Program-made: the position numbers and the translations under genes
From: Bacteroidota bacterium
GTDB taxonomy: Bacteria; Bacteroidota; Ignavibacteria; Ignavibacteriales; Ignavibacteriaceae
Length of the DNA: 64,000 nt
NCBI GenBank assembly: GCA_022573715.1
Contig: JACZTL010000002.1
Location: forward strand, 1 to 64,000
Direction of reading: 5' to 3'
Notes under the pieces: model-generated
Seen by the model: only the letters and a program-made list of their open reading frames with translations
Database searches by the model: none
Told to the model about the DNA's origin: nothing
Shown: positions 37,917 through 46,513 of the stretch, in pieces
Layout of the letters: each line of letters begins with the position of its first letter
How positions within the stretch are numbered: position 1 is the stretch's first letter

Positions 37917-39221
37917 TTATTTTATAACTTTTTTAACAAGTGTTGGTTTTAGTGTTTTTGTATCAGACAGCAAAATTGCTCTGCTTAAATTTTCTTTTAC
38001 AGGATTAATTTTTTGTTGTGATTCGCTTCTTAATTCAACCAAAACATCACCTTTTTTTACTTTATCCCCAATTTTATGTTTAAAGATTAAACCCGCTTTG
38101 GGTTCGATTTTATCCTCTTTTGTTTTTCTACCTGCGCCAAGTTCTAATGCAGACATCCCTATTTGAAAATTGTCCATTGTAGTTATGTATCCGCTTTTAT
38201 CTGCGTAAATATACTCAACTACTTTTGATTTGGGATATTTTTCAGGATGCTTAATTATAGAGAGATTACCGTTCTGTAATTTTACAATTTCTAAAAATTT
38301 ATCAAATGCTTTTCCGTTTTTGATTAATTGTTTTGAAATCTCAACACCTTCTTTTATTGATAATGCTTTACCGCCAAGATAGATCATTGCACCTGATAAA
38401 AGTGTGCTTAATTCAAAAAGATCATCTTCTTGTTCACCCCTTAAAACCATTATTGATTCATAAACCTCTAACCAATTACCTACATACTTACCAAGGGGTT
38501 GATTCATATCTGTTATAAATGCGATTACTTTTTTATTGAATGCTTTTGCAGTTTTAATTAATGAGTTTGCAAGCTCTACAGCATCGGATGTTTTGCGCAT
38601 AAAAGCGCCACTGCCTGTTTTAACATCTAACACAAGCCCGTCTATTCCCTCGGCTAATTTTTTGCTCATTATACTTGCGGTAATTAATGGAATAGATTCT
38701 ACTGTAGCTGTTACATCGCGCAGTGAATAAATTAATTTATCGGCAGGGGCAACATCTTTAGTTTGTCCTGCTAAAACAGCCCCGCATTGTTTTATTACTT
38801 GTTTATATTTTGTTAAAGATAAGTTCGTTCTAAAACCTGGGATTGACTCCAGTTTGTCTAAAGTTCCACCTGAATGACCAAGCCCTCTTCCGGAAATCAT
38901 CGGGACATTTACTCCGGCTGCTGCAACAATCGGTGCAAGAATCAGCGATGTTTTATCGCCGACACCCCCTGTGGAATGCTTATCAATTTTAACCCCTGGA
39001 ATAGAATCTAAATTTATTATTTTTCCGCTGTAAAGCATAGCTTCTGTTAAAGCTGCTGTTTCTTTTTTGTTCATTCCTTTTAAAAATGCAGCCATTAGAA
39101 AAGCGGAAAATTGGTAATCAGGGATTTTCTTTTTTGTGTATGAAGAAATTAAATAATTTATTTCGTCTCTGGTTAAAGATTTACCGTCTCTTTTCTTTTT
39201 TATTAATTCTACAGTATTCAT
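37917..39221 (-). CDS. Pyrimidine-nucleoside (thymidine) phosphorylase
   Basis: This 434-residue enzyme phosphorolyses thymidine or uridine to base and (deoxy)ribose-1-phosphate in nucleoside salvage. It shows the N-terminal helical domain (KKRDGKSLTRDEINYLI), the phosphate-binding KHSTGGVGDKTSLILAP, the active-site SGRGLGHSGGTLDKLESIPG (family signature) and a C-terminal domain with GVTI-type beta segments. Length is typical of Pdp/DeoA. I cannot choose between thymidine-specific DeoA and broad Pdp from motifs, so no symbol is given. It is divergent from aspS. Confidence 0.95.
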   Translation of the reverse strand: MNTVELIKKKRDGKSLTRDEINYLISSYTKKKIPDYQFSAFLMAAFLKGMNKKETAALTEAMLYSGKIINLDSIPGVKIDKHSTGGVGDKTSLILAPIVAAAGVNVPMISGRGLGHSGGTLDKLESIPGFRTNLSLTKYKQVIKQCGAVLAGQTKDVAPADKLIYSLRDVTATVESIPLITASIMSKKLAEGIDGLVLDVKTGSGAFMRKTSDAVELANSLIKTAKAFNKKVIAFITDMNQPLGKYVGNWLEVYESIMVLRGEQEDDLFELSTLLSGAMIYLGGKALSIKEGVEISKQLIKNGKAFDKFLEIVKLQNGNLSIIKHPEKYPKSKVVEYIYADKSGYITTMDNFQIGMSALELGAGRKTKEDKIEPKAGLIFKHKIGDKVKKGDVLVELRSESQQKINPVKENLSRAILLSDTKTLKPTLVKKVIK

Positions 39222-39413
39222 AAATAAAATTTACTAATAATCATTTACATAAGAAATTGAAAAAACTGATTGTAAACTAGGTTTCGAGAACGTAAAAGAA
39301 TATAAAGCCTCTACAAATAAATAAAATTATATTAATAACATTGTTTTTTGAATGCACTTTTATTTTGGTTATTTTTATCACTTGAAAAATTATTTAACGG
39401 AGAAACATTTTAA

Positions 39414-41183
39414 ATGCAGTTTAAAAACAGAACACATACTTGCGGTGAATTAAGAGAAAAGAATATAGGTGAAAAAGTAGTCTTAAACGGATGGGTAAGC
39501 ACGCGCCGTGATTTAGGAGGTGTTATTTTTATTGATTTGAGAGACAGGTACGGAATAACCCAGATTATATTTGAACCAAACCATAACCAAGAAACCCACA
39601 ACGCAGCAAAAGAATTAAGAGGAGAATATGTAATATCTATTGAAGGTGTGATTGAAAAAAGATCAGAAGATACTGTCAATCTTTCTCTAACAACAGGAAC
39701 GATTGATGTTAGAGCAGATAAACTCCTGATATTAAACAAAGCAATAACACCGCCATTTTTAATTCAGGATAATATTGACACAAATGAAGAAACAAGATTA
39801 AAGTATAGGTTTTTAGATCTCCGCCGTGCGGAAATGCAAAAGAATTTATTTCTCCGTCACAAAATGTATCAATCAGTACGAAGTTATTTTGATGAAAATG
39901 ATTTTGTTGAAATTGAAACACCTGTGCTTATGAAAAGCACACCTGAAGGTGCAAGAGATTATCTTGTTCCCAGCCGTATTCATAAAGGAAAATTTTACGC
40001 ACTACCACAGTCTCCGCAAACTTACAAACAGCTTTTAATGGTTTCCGGATTTGATAAATATTATCAAATAGTAAAATGCTTCAGAGACGAAGATCTCCGT
40101 GCAGACCGCCAGCCTGAGTTTACCCAAATTGACGTTGAAATGTCCTTTGTTCAACAGGAAGATGTTTTTAAAGTGGTCGAAGGGTTGATGAAAAAATTAT
40201 TTAAAAATGTTTGGAACAAAGAATTAAAAACCCCGCTTCAAAAACTTACATATTCAGATGCGATTGAAAAATACGGCTCGGATAAACCAGATTTAAGATT
40301 TGGTTTGGAGATGGTTACGCTAAATAATGTTTTTGCAAATACAGAGTTCAAAGTATTTAACGAACAAATTGCAAACAATGGAATTATCACCGGGCTTAAA
40401 ATACCCGGCTGCGGAGATTACACCAGAAACCAATTGGATGTGCTTACCGAATTTGTAAAAAAACAAGGAGCAGGCGGTCTTATTTGGATGCGTGTAAAAA
40501 AAGAAGGTTTGGAAGCACCAGTTGCTAAATTCTTTACCCAGGATGAAAAACAAAATTTAGTAAAAAGTTTAAATGCTCGAACTGGCGATTTAATTTTTAT
40601 TCTTACAGGACCAAGGTTAAAAACCTTTTCAATCATGGGTTCATTAAGATTAGAAATGGCAAGACGTCTCGATTTAATAAAAAAAGACACACCGCCAAGT
40701 TTAATTTGGGTGACTGATTTTCCTCTTTTGGAGTGGGACGAAGAAACAAACCGTTATTATGCAATGCATCATCCTTTCACCTCACCGAGAGAAGAAGACC
40801 TTGAACTGTTGGAAACTTCTCCTGGTGATGTAAAAGCAAAAGCATACGATTTAGTTTTAAACGGCAACGAAATAGCCGGAGGAAGCATAAGAATTCACGA
40901 TTCGTCGGTACAGTCAAAAATGTTTAAAGCACTCGGTATTACAAAAGAAGAAGCCGAGCTGAAATTTGGTTTTCTGCTAAATGCCCTTAAATATGGAGCA
41001 CCTCCTCACGGCGGTATTGCTTTTGGATTTGACAGGATGGTTATGTTGTTTACGGGAAGTCAATCCATAAGAGAAGTTATAGCATTCCCAAAAACCTCAA
41101 GTGCAATTTCTTTAATGGATGATTCTCCATCACTAGTAAGCGATGAACAGTTAAACGAACTTCATATAAAAATTAAAAAATAA
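39414..41183 (+). CDS. aspS: Aspartate-tRNA ligase
   Basis: AspS charges tRNA-Asp, and in the bacterial long form this 589-residue enzyme has an N-terminal OB anticodon domain (NGWVSTRRDLGGVIFIDLRDR). The class II catalytic core has motif 2 CFRDEDLRADRQPEFTQIDVE, and the GAD insertion domain lies at about 290-410. Motif 3 GIAFGFDRMVMLFTG is near the end. FTSPREEDLELLE belongs to the bacterial-type core. Whether it is discriminating or also charges tRNA-Asn is not determined here. It is divergent from the phosphorylase gene. Confidence 0.98.
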   Translation: MQFKNRTHTCGELREKNIGEKVVLNGWVSTRRDLGGVIFIDLRDRYGITQIIFEPNHNQETHNAAKELRGEYVISIEGVIEKRSEDTVNLSLTTGTIDVRADKLLILNKAITPPFLIQDNIDTNEETRLKYRFLDLRRAEMQKNLFLRHKMYQSVRSYFDENDFVEIETPVLMKSTPEGARDYLVPSRIHKGKFYALPQSPQTYKQLLMVSGFDKYYQIVKCFRDEDLRADRQPEFTQIDVEMSFVQQEDVFKVVEGLMKKLFKNVWNKELKTPLQKLTYSDAIEKYGSDKPDLRFGLEMVTLNNVFANTEFKVFNEQIANNGIITGLKIPGCGDYTRNQLDVLTEFVKKQGAGGLIWMRVKKEGLEAPVAKFFTQDEKQNLVKSLNARTGDLIFILTGPRLKTFSIMGSLRLEMARRLDLIKKDTPPSLIWVTDFPLLEWDEETNRYYAMHHPFTSPREEDLELLETSPGDVKAKAYDLVLNGNEIAGGSIRIHDSSVQSKMFKALGITKEEAELKFGFLLNALKYGAPPHGGIAFGFDRMVMLFTGSQSIREVIAFPKTSSAISLMDDSPSLVSDEQLNELHIKIKK

Positions 41184-41404
41184 TTTTCTCAGTTTTACTT
41201 CTTGAAGTATATGCTTTTATAAGGAATATTTAAACCACATAGTACATACAGAGACTAAACCTTACTATTTTGAAACATATGAATATTTATTTGATGGAAC
41301 GGAATTGAAATATTTTCTTCATCAAATTTATAATTTAGCATTTATAAATTGAAAGAATTATATTAAAATTAAAATATTATTTTATTGATTCATCTCCTTA
41401 AAAA

Positions 41405-43306
41405 ATGTCTAAAAGAAAAACATTTTCAATTCTTTCCTTTAAATCCTACCAAACTAAGATATTTTTTTATGTTGCTGTTATATTTGCGGTTATATACGGT
41501 GCAGGCTTCTACTTCACAGTTAGAGAATACGAACATAAAAAGATTGTTCAAGAGGAAATAAAGTTAGAAGGATTTTCAAAATATTTAAAAGAAAAATTTG
41601 AATTAAGTTTAACAAAAAAAGACACATCTGTTTTAGGACGTTCTATTCAAAACCTTTCCAAACTGGTTAGTATAGATTATGCAGTAGCAACAAATTATAA
41701 AGGAGAGGTTTTCTACTATTATAACATTGATAAAGAAGAAAAGAATCTTTATTTATCCCCAAAGACAAAAGAAGTTATTAATATAACCCAGAATATTTTT
41801 AATGATGTTGTATTCGTTAAATCTAAAAAAACGTCAGAAGCAAAACTGTATTTGGGATATTCAATAAAAAATTTAAATGAAGATATTAAGAAGGTAAGAA
41901 TTGAAATATTGCCTTACTTTATAGGTGCTTGGCTTCTTAGTATTTTGGTAGTGTTATTGATTAATATAAAAGTTTTCAAACCGTTAAAAAAAATTGTTGA
42001 AGTTTCAAATGAAATAGTAGATGGAGATTACTCAAAAAGAGTTAAGATAAAAGATAAAAGCGATATCGGAAAAATAGGGCAAGCAATAAATTATTTAGCT
42101 GAAAATCTTGAAAGAGATGAGAGTCATATTGCAAAAATGGAGATAAAACTCAAGGGTGCATTTAAAGAGAAAATTAGTGAGCTTAATTTAGAAATAAATC
42201 AAAGAAGGATAGCCGAAAAATCAGTAAAACAAAGTGAAGTACAATTCAGGCTGTTGTTTGATGTTGCACCAATTGGAATGGCTAAAACGTCTATTCAAGG
42301 GAAAATATCTCAAATAAATAATTCATTTTGTGAAACACTCGGTTATAATAAAATTGATCTTATAGATAATAGTATAGAAAAGTTTATTGTTGAAGAAGAT
42401 AAAACTCTTTATAAAAACCTTCAAAAAAGTTTAATTGAAAAAACAAACCCTAAAGAGACTACGGAAATTTGCTTCAAGAAAAAGAACGACCAAATAATAA
42501 ACACTTTATTAAAATCAGCATTGGTTGAAGATGAAAACGGTTTGCCTGTAGATTTTATTTTACAGGTAATAGATATAACCATGCAGAAAGAAACTGAAAA
42601 GAATCTAATTTTGGCTAGGGAAAAAGCGGAAGAATCAGATAGACTAAAAACAGCATTCCTTGCACAAATGTCTCACGAAATAAGAACACCTTTAAATGTA
42701 ATTTTAAATACGGCAGTTATTTTAGAAGATGATATAGATGCAGAATTAATGGAAGCTGTAAACCATGCCGGGAAAAGACTTCAGAGAACAATAGATTTAA
42801 TACTAAACATGTCTGCAATTCAATCAGGAAGTTATAAAGCTGAATTTGAGAAAATAGACCTTGATAATGAATTAAAAGTAATGGTAAATGAATTTAAGGG
42901 CCTTTGTAAAGAAAAAAATTTAGAAATAGAATATGTAAAAGAGACAAACAATACTGAAATAATTGGGGACAATTATACGATTATGCAAATATTTCAAAAT
43001 TTGATAGACAATGCTGTAAAGTATACCCAGAAAGGTAATGTAAAAGTAATATTGACAAACGGAAACTCAGATTCAATTTCCGTAGAAGTAAAAGATACCG
43101 GCATTGGGATATCGGATGAATATCTTAAAAATATCTTTAAACCTTTTTCACAGGAAGATGTTGGACATAAAAGAGAGTTTGATGGTAACGGCTTGGGATT
43201 GGCATTAGTAAAAAAATATATTGACCTTAACAAAGCTGAAATTTTTGTTGAAAGTAAAAAACATCAGGGAACAACTTTTAAAGTAGTATTCAAAAATAAA
43301 AGTTAA
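41405..43306 (+). CDS. Sensor histidine kinase (HAMP-PAS)
   Basis: This 633-residue membrane sensor has one segment at about 20-40, an extracytoplasmic region at about 41-175, a second segment at about 178-195, a HAMP linker at about 196-245 and a coiled coil. A PAS domain follows at about 277-395 (FRLLFDVAPIGMAKTSIQGK). The HisKA box is AQMSHEIRTPLNVILN with the phospho-accepting His at about 423, and the ATPase domain has NLIDNAVKYT, DTGIGISDEYL and GNGLGLALVKKYI. No response regulator is encoded beside it; its partner may be among the receivers at 54-62 kb. It lies upstream of the divergent pilin-like genes. Confidence 0.95.
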   Translation: MSKRKTFSILSFKSYQTKIFFYVAVIFAVIYGAGFYFTVREYEHKKIVQEEIKLEGFSKYLKEKFELSLTKKDTSVLGRSIQNLSKLVSIDYAVATNYKGEVFYYYNIDKEEKNLYLSPKTKEVINITQNIFNDVVFVKSKKTSEAKLYLGYSIKNLNEDIKKVRIEILPYFIGAWLLSILVVLLINIKVFKPLKKIVEVSNEIVDGDYSKRVKIKDKSDIGKIGQAINYLAENLERDESHIAKMEIKLKGAFKEKISELNLEINQRRIAEKSVKQSEVQFRLLFDVAPIGMAKTSIQGKISQINNSFCETLGYNKIDLIDNSIEKFIVEEDKTLYKNLQKSLIEKTNPKETTEICFKKKNDQIINTLLKSALVEDENGLPVDFILQVIDITMQKETEKNLILAREKAEESDRLKTAFLAQMSHEIRTPLNVILNTAVILEDDIDAELMEAVNHAGKRLQRTIDLILNMSAIQSGSYKAEFEKIDLDNELKVMVNEFKGLCKEKNLEIEYVKETNNTEIIGDNYTIMQIFQNLIDNAVKYTQKGNVKVILTNGNSDSISVEVKDTGIGISDEYLKNIFKPFSQEDVGHKREFDGNGLGLALVKKYIDLNKAEIFVESKKHQGTTFKVVFKNKS

Positions 43307-43397
43307 AATATTTTTTATTCATACCACTAAATAATTTTAAGGAAACAAGTGCTAAAGGAACTAAGATAAAACTAATAATTATAAACTATTATCAACT

Positions 43398-43550
43398 TTA
43401 TTCCAGCCAATGCCTTACAACTAATCGATGTTTTCCAAAACCATAATTTTGAGAACCTTCAGATGAAGATATACCTAAAATACTTGTAGCATCTTTTATT
43501 GCTTTGGATGAATAAAGAATTTTGTGGTCTTTGTTTCCGTTACATGTCTT
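43398..43550 (-). pseudogene. In-frame continuation of the pilin-like gene beyond its stop
   Basis: Directly after the TAA that ends the gene at 43551, the same minus-strand frame stays open for 50 codons to TAA (43400-43398). It reads KTCNGNKDHKILYSSKAIKD and then SSSEGSQNYGFGKHRLVVRH, which is clearly protein-like. The simplest reading is one longer ancestral protein with a premature ochre codon (for example CAA changed to TAA). Alternatives are stop-codon readthrough or a sequence error. Confidence 0.7.
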
Positions 43551-44534
43551 TTAAGTTTCTAAATCAGGGGATAATAAAATAATTGAACCGTGCACATCAA
43601 GATGAAAATGGAACATATAATCTCCGATGATCAATCCTTCAAAAAACAAGTCTAAATTTTTCTTTACTTTTGTCTGCTTAATCCGTGTTGAACCTGATGA
43701 GTTATGAATTACTAAAATGCCTTTGCTGAGAGTTGATTTCAAATCAATTTTTTCTTCGTGATCATCCGGGAGCTCTATATAAGTTACCCCTGACAATGGC
43801 AATGTTAAATCATCTGGATCAGTTACATATTGGCTTCCGTCCTGTCCGCTTTGTGCAATACTTTTTAGTGTACCTTCGGGTATTCCTAAAGCTGCATCCG
43901 GAGTTGTTGGGAATTGTCCGCCCCAGTTGTAATTTTCTTCAATTACAAGGGGATTTTCAGGATACTCCATAGGATAATCAACACTGAGATGTGTTCCGCC
44001 AATAGCTGCATTTGCAGTGTTTACAAAAGGAACACTTGTAGAAACTCCATGAACTCCTTCACCAGGTATTATAACACCAAAGGCATCGTAATCTCTGCCG
44101 TCAATAAACATATCACTTATCGTTTTATCCAACGGACCGTTTGCTGTCCAGGCTCCTCTAACAACATTTGGAACAAAACCGGCTGCAGGTTTTTCCGCAT
44201 AAACCGTTACGTTGGTTTCATAGTCGTTGTATTTACCTGTCACTGATATTTTTATTAATGTATCACCTGCAACTACGGTGTCGATAAAACTGTATGTTGC
44301 AACTCCTCCAAATATATTTTTATCAATAGGTGTTGCAACACGCCAGCTGGTGCTGTCATTTATTCCTGATAAAATCATTTGTGCCATACTGTTGGCAATA
44401 TTTCGTGATTGCCTTGTGCTGAAAGTTTTTATAGAGTTTTCTGTTCCAGCAGTTATTTTGGTATTAAGATTTATACTGATTATACCATAACTAATAAATC
44501 CGCCAACAACAATTATTAAAATAAATTTAGACAC
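43551..44534 (-). CDS. Pilin-like / pilus-assembly surface protein (C-terminus cut by in-frame stop)
   Basis: This 327-residue protein starts with a hydrophobic N-terminal helix (FILIIVVGGFISYGIISINL) like a minor pilin or PilX-type protein. A large extracytoplasmic part rich in Asp, Gly, Pro and Ser follows and ends KSTLSKGILVIHNSSGSTRI...FFEGLIIGDYMFHFHLDVHGSIILLSP. The last part resembles a right-handed repeat or latch often found at the end of PilX-like proteins. It is the last of three leftward pilin-like genes. Reading frame continues past the TAA (see the 43398-43550 entry), so the native product was probably about 378 residues. No family name is certain. Confidence 0.72.
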   Translation of the reverse strand: MSKFILIIVVGGFISYGIISINLNTKITAGTENSIKTFSTRQSRNIANSMAQMILSGINDSTSWRVATPIDKNIFGGVATYSFIDTVVAGDTLIKISVTGKYNDYETNVTVYAEKPAAGFVPNVVRGAWTANGPLDKTISDMFIDGRDYDAFGVIIPGEGVHGVSTSVPFVNTANAAIGGTHLSVDYPMEYPENPLVIEENYNWGGQFPTTPDAALGIPEGTLKSIAQSGQDGSQYVTDPDDLTLPLSGVTYIELPDDHEEKIDLKSTLSKGILVIHNSSGSTRIKQTKVKKNLDLFFEGLIIGDYMFHFHLDVHGSIILLSPDLET

Positions 44535-44552
44535 AATAATCCTTTGTTTGTT

Positions 44553-45122
44553 TTATAAATTTTTTGGGGTTATTTTTTTTTGCCACTCCACCGCCTGGTA
44601 AACAGTGTCAATTGGTTCTGCTGATTCTACTTTCAAATAAATCTGTATTGTTCTAATATCATTACGTGACGATTGGTTTGTTAGAGATGAATAAGATATT
44701 TGAGCGTTTAACGAATCAAAGTATGTTAATTTAAAATCTGTAACTGCATTTGCTGAAAGCGCAGTTTCGTTGTTTAAAATTCTGTAAAGTAATTTATCTT
44801 TTGGATTTACTGTTGACGATAACTCTGAAATATCTCCTGTATAGTAATAAAGACTATCTCCTGTACCGTCATTATCGATGTCGGTATAAAATTTTATTTT
44901 GTCGGAATCAGCCAATGTAATCTTATCGTCGGTTATTCTATAACCGATTTTATAAAAATCATAATCTATAATATCCGCAGATGTACTTAATTTTAGTTGT
45001 TCCATATTGGATTGAAGATATTCATTTGATGAATTTAATATGTATATATTAAGCCGTCCAATCATTAAAATAATTGTACCTGCAATAATATAGGAACCTA
45101 TTAAATCTAACCAATAAGCCAT
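44553..45122 (-). CDS. Minor pilin-like protein (PilW-like position)
   Basis: This 189-residue protein has an N-terminal hydrophobic helix (WLDLIGSYIIAGTIILMIGRLNIYIL) and then a soluble, largely beta domain with Asp/Ser-rich repeats and a TYFDSLNAQISYSS segment. Its order, second of three divergent pilin-like genes with short spacing, is like the pilV-pilW-pilX trio of type IV pilus minor pilins. It lacks a classical G-F-T-L-E leader. A minor pseudopilin that starts the fibre is the best guess. Confidence 0.62.
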   Translation of the reverse strand: MAYWLDLIGSYIIAGTIILMIGRLNIYILNSSNEYLQSNMEQLKLSTSADIIDYDFYKIGYRITDDKITLADSDKIKFYTDIDNDGTGDSLYYYTGDISELSSTVNPKDKLLYRILNNETALSANAVTDFKLTYFDSLNAQISYSSLTNQSSRNDIRTIQIYLKVESAEPIDTVYQAVEWQKKITPKNL

Positions 45123-45131
45123 AATGATTTC

Positions 45132-45617
45132 TTAGTAAGCAATTACCTGATGAAATTTTATTGTATCAGGCAAGCTAAAATTTGTTAATGAAATATAAAT
45201 TTCTTTTGTAAAAGTTTGCGTATAACTTTTTACACCGGGAGACAATTTATCAATGTAATAAATATCCACCTTTGTGTTAAACAATCCTAATCGTCCTAAA
45301 GAATCTGATCTTGTATAATTGTTATAATCATCAATGTCATCAAACTGTGTAGAAATTATTTCTCCAGCATCAGGACCCAATGAGTTTGGAAGAGTGAGTG
45401 AATCAGTATCCGCAACACCTTGATTGACTGTCTTTTCATCAAAAGCCTTAGCCTGAATTTCGTTTAACAATGACTGTGCTATTCCAGTACCTGTTATAAT
45501 TGCTTCATTACTAAGCAACATTCCTTCTCTTGTGCTTTGAGAATTATATACATTTATTATTAAAAGTGTTAAAATAACTATTGCAAAGATTGTTAATATT
45601 TGTTGTCCTGAGCTCAT
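45132..45617 (-). CDS. Minor pilin-like protein with GQQ leader
   Basis: This 161-residue protein starts MSSGQQILTIFAIVILTLLIINVYN, a very short leader whose Gly is followed by Q-Q and a hydrophobic helix, the same design as the major pilin at 46052. The remaining part is Asp/Ser/Thr-rich and mostly beta, with SLTLPNSLGPDAG and FTKEIYISLTNFSLPD. It is first in the leftward trio and divergent from the major pilin, so both sides share the 45618-46051 control region. It is expected to be processed by a prepilin peptidase, which is not encoded in the window. Confidence 0.68.
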   Translation of the reverse strand: MSSGQQILTIFAIVILTLLIINVYNSQSTREGMLLSNEAIITGTGIAQSLLNEIQAKAFDEKTVNQGVADTDSLTLPNSLGPDAGEIISTQFDDIDDYNNYTRSDSLGRLGLFNTKVDIYYIDKLSPGVKSYTQTFTKEIYISLTNFSLPDTIKFHQVIAY

Positions 45618-46051
45618 ATATTTTTTATTTTCTTATAAGTTGTAAAATAAGACTAATATATTAGTATAATTTAATGTTTTATTATTCAAATATCGTGCTA
45701 ATAAAGAAAGAAAGAATTTATGTTTAAGAAAGGATTTTTATATCTATTTTATTTTTAAGAAAGTAAAATTCATATTAAAATCGGAAATTATTACACGCTG
45801 TAAATATATTTTACATAAAATCCAATTTTTTAATAAATTTATCCATAATTAACTACAAGTAATAATTACCGAATCAGTAATATTTACTTGTAATATTTAC
45901 CGTCTTTTTTTATGTTGGTTTTGTATTTTGTTTTATTGAAAGAAATTAACGTATGGCATATTTTTTTCTTAATAATTTTAAGTCTTAGTAAAATACTTAA
46001 AGAAATTTTTTAATTAAATTTTATTTTCAAATAACATAAAGGAATAATAAC
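45618..46051. promoter_or_regulatory. Divergent pilin promoter region with palindromes
   Basis: This 434-base AT-rich region separates the leftward minor pilins from the major pilin. It holds a perfect 14-bp palindrome ACTAATATATTAGT (45652-45665). CAAGTAATAATTAC / GTAATATTTACTTG (45856-45869 and 45877-45890) form an inverted repeat matching in 12 of 14 positions. GTAATATTTAC is repeated directly at 45877 and 45890. Downstream, TGGCAT-N5-TTTCT (45954-45969) is a weak match to a sigma-54 promoter. Repressor or activator binding is inferred. Confidence 0.55.
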
Positions 46052-46435
46052 ATGGGTCAACAACAATTGTTATTAATTGTATTAGGGGTAATCATTGTAG
46101 GCATAGCTGTTGTAGTAGGTATTAATTTATTTAATGCCAGTGCTATAACAGCAAATAGAGATGGTGTCATATCTGACTTAAATAACTTGGGAACAATGGC
46201 ACAGCAGCATTACAAGAAACCCATTTCAATGGCCGGAGGCGGAAATACTTTTACGGGCTGGACTTTACCGGCAACTTTAGACACTACAGCTAACGGTACC
46301 TATGCGGTAACTGTTAGTGCTCAGTCTGTTACAATAGTTGGTACCGGTACTGAAACAGGTGATAACGGATCAAGCAATGTGCAAGCCACGGCAACAGTTA
46401 CTCCAACGGCAATTACATCTGTGAAAAATAATTAA
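46052..46435 (+). CDS. Major pilin-like protein (MGQQQ leader)
   Basis: This 127-residue protein starts MGQQQLLLIVLGVIIVGIAV, a two-residue leader (MG) followed by a hydrophobic helix up to about residue 27, then a small Ala/Gly/Thr-rich globular domain ending in VKNN. Cleavage after Gly2 would leave Gln at +1; the Glu at +5 of typical type IV pilins is missing. Prepilins of this MGQQQ type recur, from memory, in Ignavibacteria and related groups. The gene is alone before a strong hairpin, fitting high expression of a structural subunit. The ATG has a clear AAGGAAT upstream element. Confidence 0.75.
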   Translation: MGQQQLLLIVLGVIIVGIAVVVGINLFNASAITANRDGVISDLNNLGTMAQQHYKKPISMAGGGNTFTGWTLPATLDTTANGTYAVTVSAQSVTIVGTGTETGDNGSSNVQATATVTPTAITSVKNN

Positions 46436-46460
46436 TTTTATTTAATTTATTTTTTTTATT

Positions 46461-46492
46461 AAGCTGATAAAATTATTATATTTTATCAGCTT
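46461..46492 (+). terminator. Attenuator hairpin between pilin and pilC
   Basis: AAGCTGATAAAAT and ATTTTATCAGCTT form a perfect 13-bp stem with a 6-base loop (TATTAT), followed by ATTTTATTTT. It ends 21 bases before the pilC start. It should end most pilin transcripts and let some read through, giving more pilin than assembly proteins. Confidence 0.75.
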
Positions 46493-46513
46493 ATTTTATT
46501 TTAAGGATGTAAT

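Noticed and set aside
41184-41404. Possible small gene between aspS and the histidine kinase
   Set aside because: Only very short open frames without a ribosome site or recognisable peptide.
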